From: Diplocarpon mali | Lineage: Eukaryota; Ascomycota; Leotiomycetes; Helotiales; Drepanopezizaceae | Reading direction: 5' to 3' | NCBI GenBank assembly: GCA_024741835.1 | Contig: JAENRP010000093.1 | Coordinates: forward strand, 1 to 64,000 | Length of the DNA stretch: 64,000 nt | The notes under the pieces: generated by a model | What the model was told of the DNA's origin: nothing | The model's database searches: none | The model's input: only the letters and a program-made list of their open reading frames with translations | Program-made: the position numbers and the translations under genes | Shown here: positions 24,434 through 35,396 of the stretch, piece after piece | How positions within the stretch are numbered: position 1 is the stretch's first letter | Layout of the letters: every line of letters starts with the position of its first letter

Positions 24434-25979
24434 TTAGGCTCCGTTACCATAGCTTTTCACGCGGCTGAAGAAGAATGCTTTATCATTTCTCAGGGTGAAC
24501 TCTCCAAAATCGTCGGTCAGAAGGTTGTAGTTCCAAAAGCCTTGCCATGCGAGTTTGTTGTTTCGAGCACCCTTTCCTGCGGATCGTAAAGAGAGCTTCA
24601 TTCTGTAAATGTACTTGGCGCTGGCGCCTTCGGTCTCAACGAAAAGGTCACCTTCGGCATCCTTAAGATCTATCTCGGGATCATCCGCAGCGGATGAAAG
24701 CCGCCATCTGCCTCGCAAAGCGTGCTGCATAAACAACGATGGGAGATAGGCTGCAGCACCACCTCTATGAGTTTCTTGAAGCTCTTTAGTTATGTGGTGA
24801 ACAACCTCGGCAGGTTCGTGAGTTGTAAGCAGACTGATGACTGTTCCATCCCGAAAGAAGCGCAGGTACCGGTAATATGTCACTATGTGGACTGGAGAAT
24901 GCCAGGTAACTTGAGACTGAGAGGCTTGACCGGCTCTCTGATAATTAACCGTGCTTATGTAACAGCCGTTGAAGCGAACACGGGGCCGCATGCGAAGCAT
25001 CCGCTGCCATGAAGATTCATAGACACTGCTGTGTAACCTCTCTGTGATCTCTTGGTGATCCAGAGGTGGGACCGCAACCTGATCCTTGTCGGATTTCTCG
25101 AAATCGCACTCCTCTTCTTTCAATAGACCCCCGAGAACTTCTCGTTGCCATTGGTAATGCATAGCACCAAAGCCAATCTCTGAGCCAACGCAAACCCGTT
25201 TCCATATTTGTTCCTCGGTAGCTACCAAGTATGCCATCCTCTTGCAGACCTGCGCAAGCTTGACGAATGATGCAATATCTGTTATAGAGACCTCTCGGAA
25301 TACTTGAACAAGTATCTCTTCTGGCAGGCCTGCAATAGGGCAAGGAGGTGCTGGGGTGCCTTCGATCGCTGTTGGGACGGGGTTGATTTTTAGGCCGGAA
25401 AATCCAGCAATGACTTCTTTTATACTTTTTCGAGACTCGTCTTGGGTGTGACGGGCGGTGGAAGGTGCAGCGCCTGGAGCATTCGACGGGATTGATTTGA
25501 AAGGTTTCGAGGCAAAGTAAGAAGGTGGGAAGTGCTTGTTCTTATATTTTTGATCCACTCGATCATCCATCTAATAGCATCAGAAGTGATAGTTTAGATA
25601 GAGAACTGTAGCTTACACGGAATGCCTTTCGGTAAAGAGTCAGGCTGTCTCCAAGAGTGCCTGCTGCTTCTCTCTCTACCGCTTTTTCGTAGAGCTCCAG
25701 GGCAGACTGCGGCTCTTTTGCCACTGTCTTGAGGCTCTCATCACGCCCCTGATCTTCCCAAGCCCGTTCTAGAGTACTAGAAGTACGAGATTGTACAGCT
25801 TCCTCTTCGTTATTTAGGTGTTTTGAGGCTCTGCTCGACCCTTGGCCTGGAGTGCGCAGGGGCTTGCGGGGTAGCTTTGTTGACTTCGACTCTCTATTGC
25901 CATCGATCTGTGACCTTGCGGACACTTCAGCACGCCATTGTTGGCGGAACTGCTCCAGCTCTGGATTCGATTCTTCCAT
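24434..25979 (-). CDS. F-box protein of the FBXO9/Hrt3/Pof7 type
   Basis: Two exons, 25979-25617 and 25570-24434, give 499 residues; the 46-nt intron falls after LYRKAFR, in frame. The N-terminus MEESNPELEQFRQQW fits the family; two more ATGs lie 4 and 6 codons upstream. Residues about 95-130 form a TPR-like hairpin (ALELYEKAVEREAAG to KAFRMDDRVDQKY). The F-box is at about 199-245 (IAGLPEEILVQVFREV, then QVCKRMAYLVATEEQIWKRV). The conserved C-terminal part includes RVRFNGCYISTVNYQR, YYRYLRFFRDGTVISLL and WNYNLLTDDFGEFTLRND. It should act as substrate adaptor of an SCF ubiquitin ligase; the yeast relative Hrt3 and human FBXO9 do so. It is divergently arranged with the mitochondrial carrier gene, 322 bp apart. 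Confidence 0.85.
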
Positions 25980-26301
25980 GTCCGCGGTCATGTACATTCC
26001 AACGAGGGTGGTGAAGGTCTGGAGGTGGTGTTGCCGTCAAGAAAGCGCTTCAATCGGAATCCACTTTCAAAGCTTAAATCCGAAAGACCGTCACCGCCGC
26101 TGCCAAGGCCCGAGCTACGCTCAGATCTCTTTGCCTAGACTGCTTTGGGATTTTTTTGCCAGGGCTCGGTCCAAGTCTAAATATTGCCGTCATCATGGAA
26201 ATTCAACAGTCGTAGCAGCAGACAGCGACGACGACCTTCAGAGCGTTAATACTTCTGCACGCCAGATTCGGTGATTCAACTGTCGAACCGGTCAAGCGCC
26301 C
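25980..26301. promoter_or_regulatory. Divergent promoter region, F-box gene and MTM1-type carrier
   Basis: Only 322 bp separate the two start codons, so both promoters must share this stretch. No canonical TATA box or recognisable regulatory repeat is evident. Confidence 0.5.
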
Positions 26302-27717
26302 ATGTCTGGCCATTGGTACAACGAAGCGCACTCTGACGCGATTGCCACTATTTATCACCAGGAGGACTTTGGGAGTCAAGAACATGATCGAATACACCGA
26401 GATAATCCTGTCCCGGCGGTCTCATCAACCATAGCCATGTCGGGTGATAACGAAGATGTTGATATCGGAATCACGGCAGGGCAGAAGATGATATCGGCCA
26501 TGTCTGGGAGCTTGTTGACTTCACTGCTAGGTAAGTACTAATTCTCTGGGGAACTTCTACGGCTTGAGACCGGGCTAATATCTTTTACAGTCACACCTCT
26601 GGATGTCGTCCGAGTCCGATTACAGTCCCAGCCTGCCCCTCAGTCACCCCTGACCTCCATTTCGAAGCTCGGATTATCTCCCCCGCGGTCATTCAACACA
26701 CTTCCTCCAAATCTGGGGGTAACAGCATGTTGCAGGGAGGTGTTCTTTGCTACTAACACTGCGGAATACTGCATCGCTGCGCCACAGATAAGAGATGTTG
26801 GAGCCGAATGTGCGATCGAAGAAACACAAAAGCGTTCATATAATTCGACGTTGGACGGGCTACGAAAGATTGCTCGGAACGAAGGCATCACGACTCTATG
26901 GCGAGGTTTGTCACCAACCCTAGTAATGACGGTACCGGCGAATATTATATATTTTACTGGCTACGACTGGCTACGGTTCAACAATGCGAGTCCCTTGAAT
27001 CGATACTTCTCCGACAACTACTCCCCACTCGTCGCAGGAGCTACAGCACGCATGGTGGCTGCCACAGCGGTAGGGCCTGTCGAAATGTTTAGGACCAGGA
27101 TGCAAGCCAGCCTCTCAACCGGAGGGGCACACTTTAGAGAAACTGTGCAAGGGATTGGAGAGATGGTTGCGATTCACGGGTACTCATCATTGTGGAGAGG
27201 TCTTACATTGACTATGTGGAGAGACGTACCCTTCTCAGGCATTTACTGGCTCGGGTACGAGACCATTCGAGGGCAATTGACGGAAGCAAGAGAGAGAGGG
27301 CGCGGAACAAGTCTGTCCAAAGGCATATCCAGGACTCGTGCGAGGAGCAGGTCTCAAAGTCGAGAGAATCAATACAACACTTTCCTCGACAGCTTCGTCG
27401 CCGGAGCATCATCCGGGGCCGTTGCCGCGGTTCTCACCATGCCATTCGATGTCGGCAAGACGCGAAGACAGATTTTTGCCGACCCAGGCAAGGCAGCAGG
27501 AGCCGGCAAGCGTCTAGCACCGGAACAACTACCCATGCCCAAATTCCTGTGGCATATATTTCGAACAGAAGGGCTGGCAGGACTGTGGCGAGGATGGATA
27601 CCTCGTACCTTGAAGATCGCGCCATCGTGTGCGATTATGATTAGTTGCTACGAGGTTGGAAAGAGAGCATTCAGGAGCGTGAACGAGAGGGCAGAAAAGA
27701 AAGCGGCGGCTATATGA
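26302..27717 (+). CDS. MTM1: Mitochondrial carrier of the MTM1/SLC25A39-40 type
   Basis: Two exons, 26302-26530 and 26591-27717, give 451 residues. Three carrier repeats show the P-x-[DE] signatures: TPLDVVRVRLQSQ (78-90), GPVEMFRTRMQA and MPFDVGKTRRQ, each followed by a GLWRG-like second-helix motif. A long insert after the first signature (about 91-155) with four cysteines (123, 124, 137, 150) is characteristic of this subfamily, as is GLSPTLVMTVPANIIYFT. A polar Arg/Ser-rich insert (RTRARSRSQSREN) lies before repeat three. Yeast Mtm1 and human SLC25A39/40 sit in the inner mitochondrial membrane and act in glutathione import, with effects on Mn-SOD and iron-sulphur metabolism. An alternative start is the ATG at 26437. 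Confidence 0.85.
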
Positions 27718-28122
27718 TACCATTCTCCATGATGGGCTAGCATGGCGTACGAAAGAGAGAAGTGTGACGCTTTCTGCATAGCGACTGGGCGTTTGATGGC
27801 TGGTAGCTGTCTTGTATATTAGGGATTGACGCAATCAATTAGTAGTAAACGTGGTCCGCTCAGACATCCGTTGATAATATGCGAATCAACAATGCGTTCC
27901 GGATCCCAGGCTACGCGTTTTCCTAGATATTGAACGAACCACTTAACGCGAAAAGCGCGTCTCGACGCGCTCCACTTGTTGCCTGACGCCAAACTCCGCC
28001 TCACCACAGCGTTCCGTATTTAAACAACTAACCTCTCAACGCAGCCGGACTGCCTCTTCTTACCGCGTCTCGTCAACTTCTTCATCCTCCTCGTCTTCTC
28101 CTCTCTTCTCACACCCTGAGTT

Positions 28123-29143
28123 ATGTCCCTTAAACGCAAAGCCGGCGAGGCGCCCATCTCGGAGGCGAAGAAACCCAAATCTCAAGGCACCTTAACCTCC
28201 TTCTTCGGACCTCCCAAGACTGTTTCGGCTACCACAAAGGGCTCCAGTACAACCGCCGCTGGCATCACATCCCCCCCCGCGCCCGCAAAATTCAACAAAG
28301 AGGAATGGGTCAAGACGTTGAGCGACGAGCAGAAAGATTTACTGCAGCTGGAGATTGAGACGTTACATGAGAGTTGGTTAAAGGAATTGAAGGAAGAGGT
28401 GACGAGTGCGGGATTCTTGGATCTAAAGCGCTTCCTGCGAAGGGAGAGGGAGGGGGGGAAGAAGATCTTTCCGCCCGAGGAGGATGTTTACTCTTGGTTC
28501 GTACTTGTTATCTCGCCCTCGCCCCAATATGGTCTCTTTCAATATCGAGAGATGGACTTACACGGGACGCAGGTCAAGACACACACCTCTCAACACTGTC
28601 AAAGCCGTAATTCTCGGCCAAGATCCTTACCACAACATCAACCAAGCCCACGGCCTGGCCTTCTCTGTCCGCGCCCCAACACCCGCTCCCCCTTCCCTGA
28701 AAAACATCTACAAAGCCCTGAAGATTGACTACCCAACCTTCACCCCACCGCCCAAGGACGGGGGCCTCTTAACACCATGGGCCGACCGCGGCGTCCTCCT
28801 GCTCAACACTTGTCTGACGGTGCGGGCCCACGAGGCAAATTCGCATAGCAACCGGGGCTGGGAGAAATTCACGCAGAAAGTGATCGATATCGTCGCCGCA
28901 AAGCGCACGAGAGGCGTTGTGTTCTTGGCGTGGGGGACCCCGGCAGGCAAAAGAGTAGGCAAGGTTAGCAGGGAGAAGCATCTGGTGCTCATGAGCGTGC
29001 ATCCGAGTCCGTTGAGCGCGAGTCGGGGTTTTTTTGAGGGACACCATTTCAAGAAGACAAATGAGTGGTTGGAGGGCCGGTATGGTGAGGGTGGGGGCAT
29101 CAACTGGGACTTGGATGTCAAGCCTGTCGAGGCGGGGATTTGA
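28123..29143 (+). CDS. UNG1: Uracil-DNA glycosylase, family 1
   Basis: Two exons, 28123-28496 and 28573-29143, give 314 residues; the 76-nt intron interrupts the Trp codon in YSW/SRHTPL. Catalytic features are all present: GQDPYHN (140-146, Asp142 activates water), PPSLKNIYKAL, GVLLLNTCLTVRAHE, SHSNRGWEKFT and HPSPLSA (His268). The enzyme removes uracil from DNA as the first step of base excision repair. The N-terminal 100 residues are basic and Ser/Thr-rich. QGTLTSFF at 21-28 matches a PCNA-interacting (PIP) box, and KRK/KKPK nearby can serve nuclear import. No obvious mitochondrial presequence is seen at this start. It follows the carrier gene on the same strand after 405 bp. Confidence 0.93.
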
Positions 29144-30905
29144 ACATGGATGGTGAGGGGTGTTGAGGTGTCGTACCTTGGGTGTATATATTGTTATGTG
29201 ACACGTGTAGGAAGCTACATATTTCATTGACGCCAATTTTTATCATGCATTTCTAGTCTTTCTCTCGTTACCCAGAAGCATGCATCACATAGCGGAGAAA
29301 GCTCCCCAAAGCATTATGACCAGAGTCTCTAACCTCTTATAGCTCCATCTATCCGATTCCTGCTTCAGCTTCTCCTGCGCTACAAGGCGTTGAAAACATG
29401 CTGCAATTCGGCGCCAGTGATCGATGTCATTTGCTCATCATCACATCAGACTCGCTCTCACCCCTTGCTCCTCGATCATCATGTAAGCGGAACGAGGCGC
29501 AAGCAGCCTGGCCTCGATCGTATCCGCCATCATCTATCACCGGATCCTTCTTCTAGGTCTCGGCCATCTGCCTTGTCCTGCGAGAATAAATGTACTTGAA
29601 GGTATTCCTAGAACGATTGACCAAGCACATCGAGAGCTACTCTTCATCTCTATTCGCCGCTCTGCGCCCGTCACTCTCTCCCGGCGCTCGCGGACTACGC
29701 TTCCTCCACGCGGGTCTCGAGCTCGTCGGCGTCCGGCGGATTACTTGGTCTTTGATTCACATGTTTATATATCTGTAAAGAGAAGATCAAGGAAAGATGG
29801 CGCTGTCACGATTAGGCATACGGACTTAATATCCAGTCATCTCTGCCTTTGCTAAGAAATACATGTTTATAGTAGTCCTACGGCCCTACGGACCAAGTTT
29901 CAGAAATAGGACTAAGCCGTCCGGTGCTCGGTTTTGATATCGAAGTGAAGTACTTGGATCTGCAGCAGTTGCGGGGAGAGAAAACTATAATATTTGATGT
30001 CATTATACTCCACTATGTCTCTTATAAGGAAGTTTCAATATCTTTAACCCTTCGTCGATGAACTCTGCTTGGATAGGTATCTCGATAGTCCTGGATCTAG
30101 ACAAGGAGAATCCTTGAGCAATGAGCTTTTTACATGCGTGCGGTGCTCTATTGGTACGTAGGCAGATCAAGTATCCCTCCTTGAGCGTCGAGACTCGAGG
30201 TTTCGCTTAAGCCGTAAAGCGCCCCGCGCTCGCTAAAGAATCACCCCTATTCACTGCAACGTTTCAAATTGTGGGGATCAGCACGCTCTCCAGAGATTCC
30301 GCGGTTTCAAAATGACAACAGGAGGGTTTCTAAGCTGCATCGTGCTGTCACGTCTGCTTAGTAGAGTCTGTAAGTCTCTTGCTATGGTACGTTGTTAATG
30401 CGAAGCTTGGCGTGGCATTGCTTTGTTTACTTTGGGCATCTGTTATGAGAACCCCGGGTTTGAGGACCGAGTAGAAGTTCTGTTGCGCAGTCAGGAGCCT
30501 CAGGCTCTAAGGATCTGCTTATGTAGCTAGCGCCTGAGGTGATCAACAGAGCCTTTCTACTGAGGGAGCTCGGTAGCCTCTGGGATGGAATTTTACAAGC
30601 TTCGGCTCACCACTTGGAGAATCTCCCTGACTTGCAGCTCCACGAGTTCGCAAGTCGCAAGCACATGCGGTGATTGCTGGGTGAGCTTATGCCTTGCAGT
30701 AAGTAGAAAAGTATTGCTTTATCAGCGGAACTCTATTCTCCTATCGCCCACGTACCCAAACCAAGCCCCGCAATGATCGTGCTCGAAACCGTTATTCATT
30801 GCCAAAACGTATACTCATCACTCTTTGAGTAAGTTTTAGCATGATCATGAAGCTCATAGTAAAGACCCGCCGGTCTCTCCTGAGGCTTTGGAAGCACATC
30901 ATCCA
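29144..30905. other. Gene-poor, no gene seen
   Basis: Start of a 6-kb block without a solid gene. A GC-rich patch at 29640-29745 is open on both strands for short distances. The minus strand there ends D-A-D-E-L-E-T-R-V-E-E-A after a good acceptor (CTTCTCTTTACAG), but no upstream exon fits its phase. Confidence 0.35.
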
Positions 30906-31313
30906 CTAGTCTGCGCTTACGAGAAGTAGGCATACTGCCAGCAAGCTCTCGAATAATCCACAGCCAGGAGCATGGGGGTCCGTAGAATCCGCATTTTCTT
31001 CCAACTTCTCGTCATCAATGCTTGTGAGGAGGAAATGGAATATGAGGGCGTCCATGATGGTATTGTGGAAGTTCCTGGGCTGTACCATGTCCCCGAATAA
31101 GTAAGACTCAATTAGTTTGTGATATCGGGCCGTGGCGGAGGCGTGAAGGGCACTCAATCCATTAACCCTCGGCCTGTAGTTGGTACTAACTGGGCTGCTA
31201 GATTGGTCGTCGCCGAGGTTTGGGAGAATTGTGAAGTGCGGGCACCAACCTCGATGACAGAATCTAAAGACTGGGATATGGAGTTCTATGGAGCTACAGG
31301 AGTATATATACAA
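30906..31313 (-). pseudogene. Possible BTB/POZ-like C-terminal fragment
   Basis: The frame contains YHKLIESYLFGDMVQPRNFH followed by NTIMDALI, which resembles the end of the BTB domain in many fungal BTB proteins (YVLGEYLQDDNFxNAxxDAI-like). The segment upstream of it in the frame does not resemble the rest of a BTB domain, and splice sites for other exons are not evident. It is probably a remnant. The similarity is weak and judged by eye. Confidence 0.22.
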
Positions 31314-31730
31314 GGTATGATTACATAAGCCTTAATCTCCAATCCTTGTATATTCTAACACTTGGCAGGCTCGGTAAGCTCGCTTGAATGATCGATCGAT
31401 CGCGTCAAGAGCCAGCCGAGGAAGATGCTATGGGCTATCGTCTTTGATATTAGCGATGTTTACTTTTCTCTCCTGAATCCCACTATTTGAACCGAAAGTC
31501 AGTCTGATTCGCAAAGATAATCATTGTGTCTCAGGGCGAATCTTATCTTGATTAAACCACATGAGTCATGTAAGCGATTAGATGTAAGGCACTTATCTGC
31601 CGATAATTACAATCTCGCCGCAAGCTATTTTGAAGTCCGACACATTGCTCATAATTGCCTCCGCATCGTGAACTCCACTTCACCGGCGCCAATTATAATC
31701 TTCAACATGATAGAAAGGCCCTCGCGATAA
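31314..31730. other. Intergenic, no gene seen
   Basis: A+T-rich sequence with a short GATC repeat near 31390. Nothing else supported. Confidence 0.3.
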
Positions 31731-32096
31731 TCATACTCGCAACTCGATCTCAGTAAATCCCGTGGACAGGGGCTTCTGGGGTGATCTTCGTATTCCAGGG
31801 CCGGGGCTGCGAAGGTATGAGCACAGCGGCCGAGGTAGACCGGATCCCATTTCTGGGTAGGCGAAGCGGCTGAGGTAGCTGATCAGAAGGTAAAAGGCTT
31901 TCGTTGCAGACTGTGCGGCCGGATATCGCTGGCAGAGGTGCTGGGTGTAGGCTAAGGTGAGGTGAAGTGGCTGATATAAGGGAAGTGGATAGATGGTGCT
32001 CCTCTTCCTCCTCCCACGCGTTCCTGGACTGGGCAGTTTGGGCGGTTTTAGGTGGTTTGTGTTAGTTACAGAAATTTTAGGCTCCAGCTTGGGTGT
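31731..32096 (-). other. Open frame without ATG, strong third-position GC
   Basis: A minus-strand frame is open for 122 codons between two TGA stops. It reads HLKPPKLPSPGTRGRRKRST at the start and continues as Tyr/Leu-rich text (LAYTQHLCQRYPAAQSATKA, then LLISYLSRFAYPEMGSG). Many codons end in C or G. The only ATG is late in the frame. A second frame is also open for about 90 codons over the same stretch. It could be an internal exon, a remnant, or a composition effect. Confidence 0.22.
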
Positions 32097-33936
32097 TCAA
32101 GGGTTTTATAGACATTGAAATGCGAAGATCTCTCGAGTTCCCTTGGGTGTCGAGCTTCTTCAGAGATGCAGATGAATCCAAGGTTATATGGCTGACAGGA
32201 GAAGTGTGACCTATAGTTCGACTAGCTAGCGTGACTTTTTTTTGAGAGAGAGAGAGGAATAAGGCGCTAGGCAGAAGTATTCTTAAGCCCCACTTGTATT
32301 TAGTTAAAGAAGCGTTCCAATAATGCTTAGGTCAAGTGGAAAGAGTCTAGAATCAAGACCGCATAAAAACATTCAACGATTCCTAGTTATCAGTTCATTT
32401 TCTCAGCACTCTACTTCATCTAATTGTAATCTTGTCGCTTTTCTGAAAATGACTGAGTTTCTATAACATGTGCGCCTGTAAATTCTGGTATTGTTTACAA
32501 CTAAAGACGAGTCCAGCCGACGGATCATCTTATCTGATTCATCCTGCACCCGAATCTCGAAGAAGCTCTGGACCAAGGGAGAGCAGTCGCCAGTTTCAAA
32601 CACATCCACCCTATTATAGTTCAGGAGCCCTCCAAGATAACCCATCCTTGTGATCCTCACATATAAACATCACGTGATAATTCCAGCGATTGCTTGCCTT
32701 GTCAGTTATGAGTAAATGGATCATGAAAAGACAGAGATGGGCCGCATGCCTTCTCTCCGCCTTACCTTAAGAAATTTAAATTCTAGACTCGCCACTGGTG
32801 GACTTGCCCTTTTCCGTATCATGGAGCTCATGATACGCAGCAAGACCTATCTCTCAAGGCTTTAGCAAAGGACCTTCATTACGTGCAGCAGGAATAGAAC
32901 AACAATCATCTCCATAGGATCCGAGTTGACTTGGCAGTTACTGAGACAATAGCGCCTAAGTTCCGAAGTTGCTACTAGTACGTGGTTCTTCAAGTGCTTG
33001 CTTCAAAGTACATCTCTACGGAAATAGCAATCTACAATCTGAGTATTTCTGATCGACGCAGCCTTCCAAGAAGCTGACAAACCATCGTATCCTAGTCCAG
33101 GTATTAGCGTAGCACCAATTTCAGCAGAGAGGGAGTCTGCCAACATGAGAAGGCTGCTGCTGTGGGATGCCCCTGATGGACCTTGGGAGCGCCGTTGATT
33201 TGATTTTGAAATTTATGCGCTCAGCTGAGATCTCAGAGAGGATGTAAAGAGCTTCGTAGAAATTGAAATTAGTGTGGAGAGTGTCGAGATGGGAACGGAG
33301 AGTTCAAGTCAGTTATGTACCTTGGTTTACCCATTACAATCGGCTAAAATTCATAAAGCTGAAAATAGAATATAATAGAGTTTCTTGGGCCTCACGCTTG
33401 TACGGTTAATTTTAAGATTCCAGTGATCTACTCTGGTATCCCAAGGTAAACAATTGAGACTCTGACCTGATTAGAGCCTCTCCAGGTAGACTAGAGGAGA
33501 AATGACAAAACATTAGCTATTTTCTAGGTTTCGAAGGCAGTAATGATAAAGAGTTCCATTTTTGTTGCCCACGTGATCTATTCTGCATTGAATCCAAGTC
33601 GCTTGAGTCTATGTCAAGACCCTCTTGAGCAATAAGAATTATGTCGGTTTAATAATTCCCACCTCTCTCCATCTGATTCTTAGTTGCTATGGCAATCGAA
33701 TATTTATATCACATGGTTTCTCCCGGCTCGCAGACAAGCCCCAATCACATCTCTCCAAGCCCAAACAGGAAGCTGTTTTCCGTCTCTATGCAAGCGAGCG
33801 GCCGACGTTCCGACTGTTGCAAATCGCGTCTTTGTTTTCTTTTCCCCTTTCGGCCGCCGCTCATGGCCGTCGCACGTAAAAGCGGGTGTACCGAGAAAAA
33901 TAGAGCTTTTTGTTGCATGTCGCAGTATCTCTATGA
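32097..33936. other. Intergenic, no gene seen
   Basis: A+T-rich with a GA dinucleotide run near 32240. CACGTGAT-type palindromes occur near 32671 and 33570 without a gene near either. Confidence 0.35.
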
Positions 33937-34467
33937 CGACTTCCAAAGAAAGTGGCTGAGAGGCAGCCTCGCGTCTTGCAAAGCGCGTTCACCGACGCGT
34001 TCGAGGCGCACCACTCAGAGGAAGTGCTCCTGTCCTAGTACGCCGATCTGAAGATGGAGTTCGAGCCCTATGCCGTAGGAGAGGAGGATGGAAAATTCTC
34101 TTGCTCTCGAGACAAATATTTGTACCTCGCACATATCTAGTTGCGAGCTTCCAGCGAGTTGGTATGACGTTTGCCGAAATGTCGACCTTCAACGGAACTC
34201 ACGGCGAGAGCGATGCTTCTTGCTAAAATCCTGGAGCTTCCAGCCTTTGGTCTAGATGAGCGCACGTTGGTCGAACACGCACTCAATATATCATCTAAGA
34301 AGCTGTTATCCTACGAGATCAGCGGAACGACTCGTAAAAGCCAGGTATATTCTATTGCACTGGCCTTACTCGTGACATCTAAACCTGGCATTGCAGTTCT
34401 CTCTCGGAGATTTCATAATGATTTAATAGAATTTGCTCAAAGTGTTGAGACAGGAGGCTCTAATTGA
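33937..34467 (+). pseudogene. Decayed coding region with three in-frame stops
   Basis: One plus-strand frame carries coding-like text across about 177 codons: RVLQSAFTDAFEAHHSEEVL, ADLKMEFEPYAVGEEDGKFS and, further on, AMLLAKILELPAFGLDERTL. It is broken by TAG at 34036, TAG at 34138 and TGA at 34165. A single C-to-T change explains each stop (CAG or CGA as ancestral codon). Codons between the first two stops are strongly C/G-ending. A CAG acceptor precedes 33967. No family is recognised. Three stops in this length is fewer than the eight or so expected by chance. Confidence 0.35.
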
Positions 34468-35396
34468 GAAGCTAAATCGCAGCAATTGTTTGTTGTTTAA
34501 CCTTTCTCCCCACGTCCTTGCCTTCCGGTCACCATACTGGACAATTAATCTCTATTCACAATTTTCATCGAGTAACAGTATACTTGCGGGCACAAAGTCA
34601 ATACTACTAGCAGTGTTGTACTATCAACACAAAATTTCAACCCTCGACCGCATCATAACAAGCTATTGGTGTATTTCCCTCTGCTCTGCCCTACCCTGAA
34701 AGCTGACACCCCAGCCGTGGAAAGATCGTAGATATCAGTATAAACAGAAAGCTTACATGCATACCTCCAAACCAAGGTTTTAAGGCGTGTACACCAGAGG
34801 TGAACTCCACACGGCTTCCTCCCATCGATTATGGAGATACCAAGAAGAATAAAGACGTACACGGCTCGCAGGATGAAACCCAACATGGGAAAGCACCCCG
34901 CATGCGAGATAGTGAGCTCACACTCGACACAATAATCAAGCAAGTCCCTGCTCCACTTCCAATAACTTCTAGGCATCTACTACTCCCACTCTCACACTAA
35001 GTCCAGCTCTATAGATCTTACCACAAGACACAGCTCGAATCACCGACCGTCCACGTGGTTGTTAACAGAGAACAGAGAACAGAGATTAGACAAACAGGGG
35101 AATGGTGATCGGTGTGTGGATTATATGGCTAAACATCACGGCCCGCTCCCGCTCCCGCTCCCGCTCTTAGTGCACTGCCGAGGTCTTGCAGGTATAACTT
35201 GCGATAAGGTACTTATCTCGCACGTATTCTTCAAACGAATGTATCCATGATAGCCGTCTCCCGCGAGAAGACTAATTATTCTCAATACATCTCCAGGATC
35301 TGGCGATTTTCACGATACTGATACTATGCCAACTGGCGATTCGCCAAGAGCGCTTGTGCGAATACAAATACAAACGCATTTCAAGCGCTCGGCAAC
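34468..35396. other. Intergenic, no gene seen
   Basis: Includes a short GCTCCC hexamer array near 35148 and an AACAGAG repeat near 35065. The last part is the likely 3' UTR of the peptidase gene. Confidence 0.4.
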
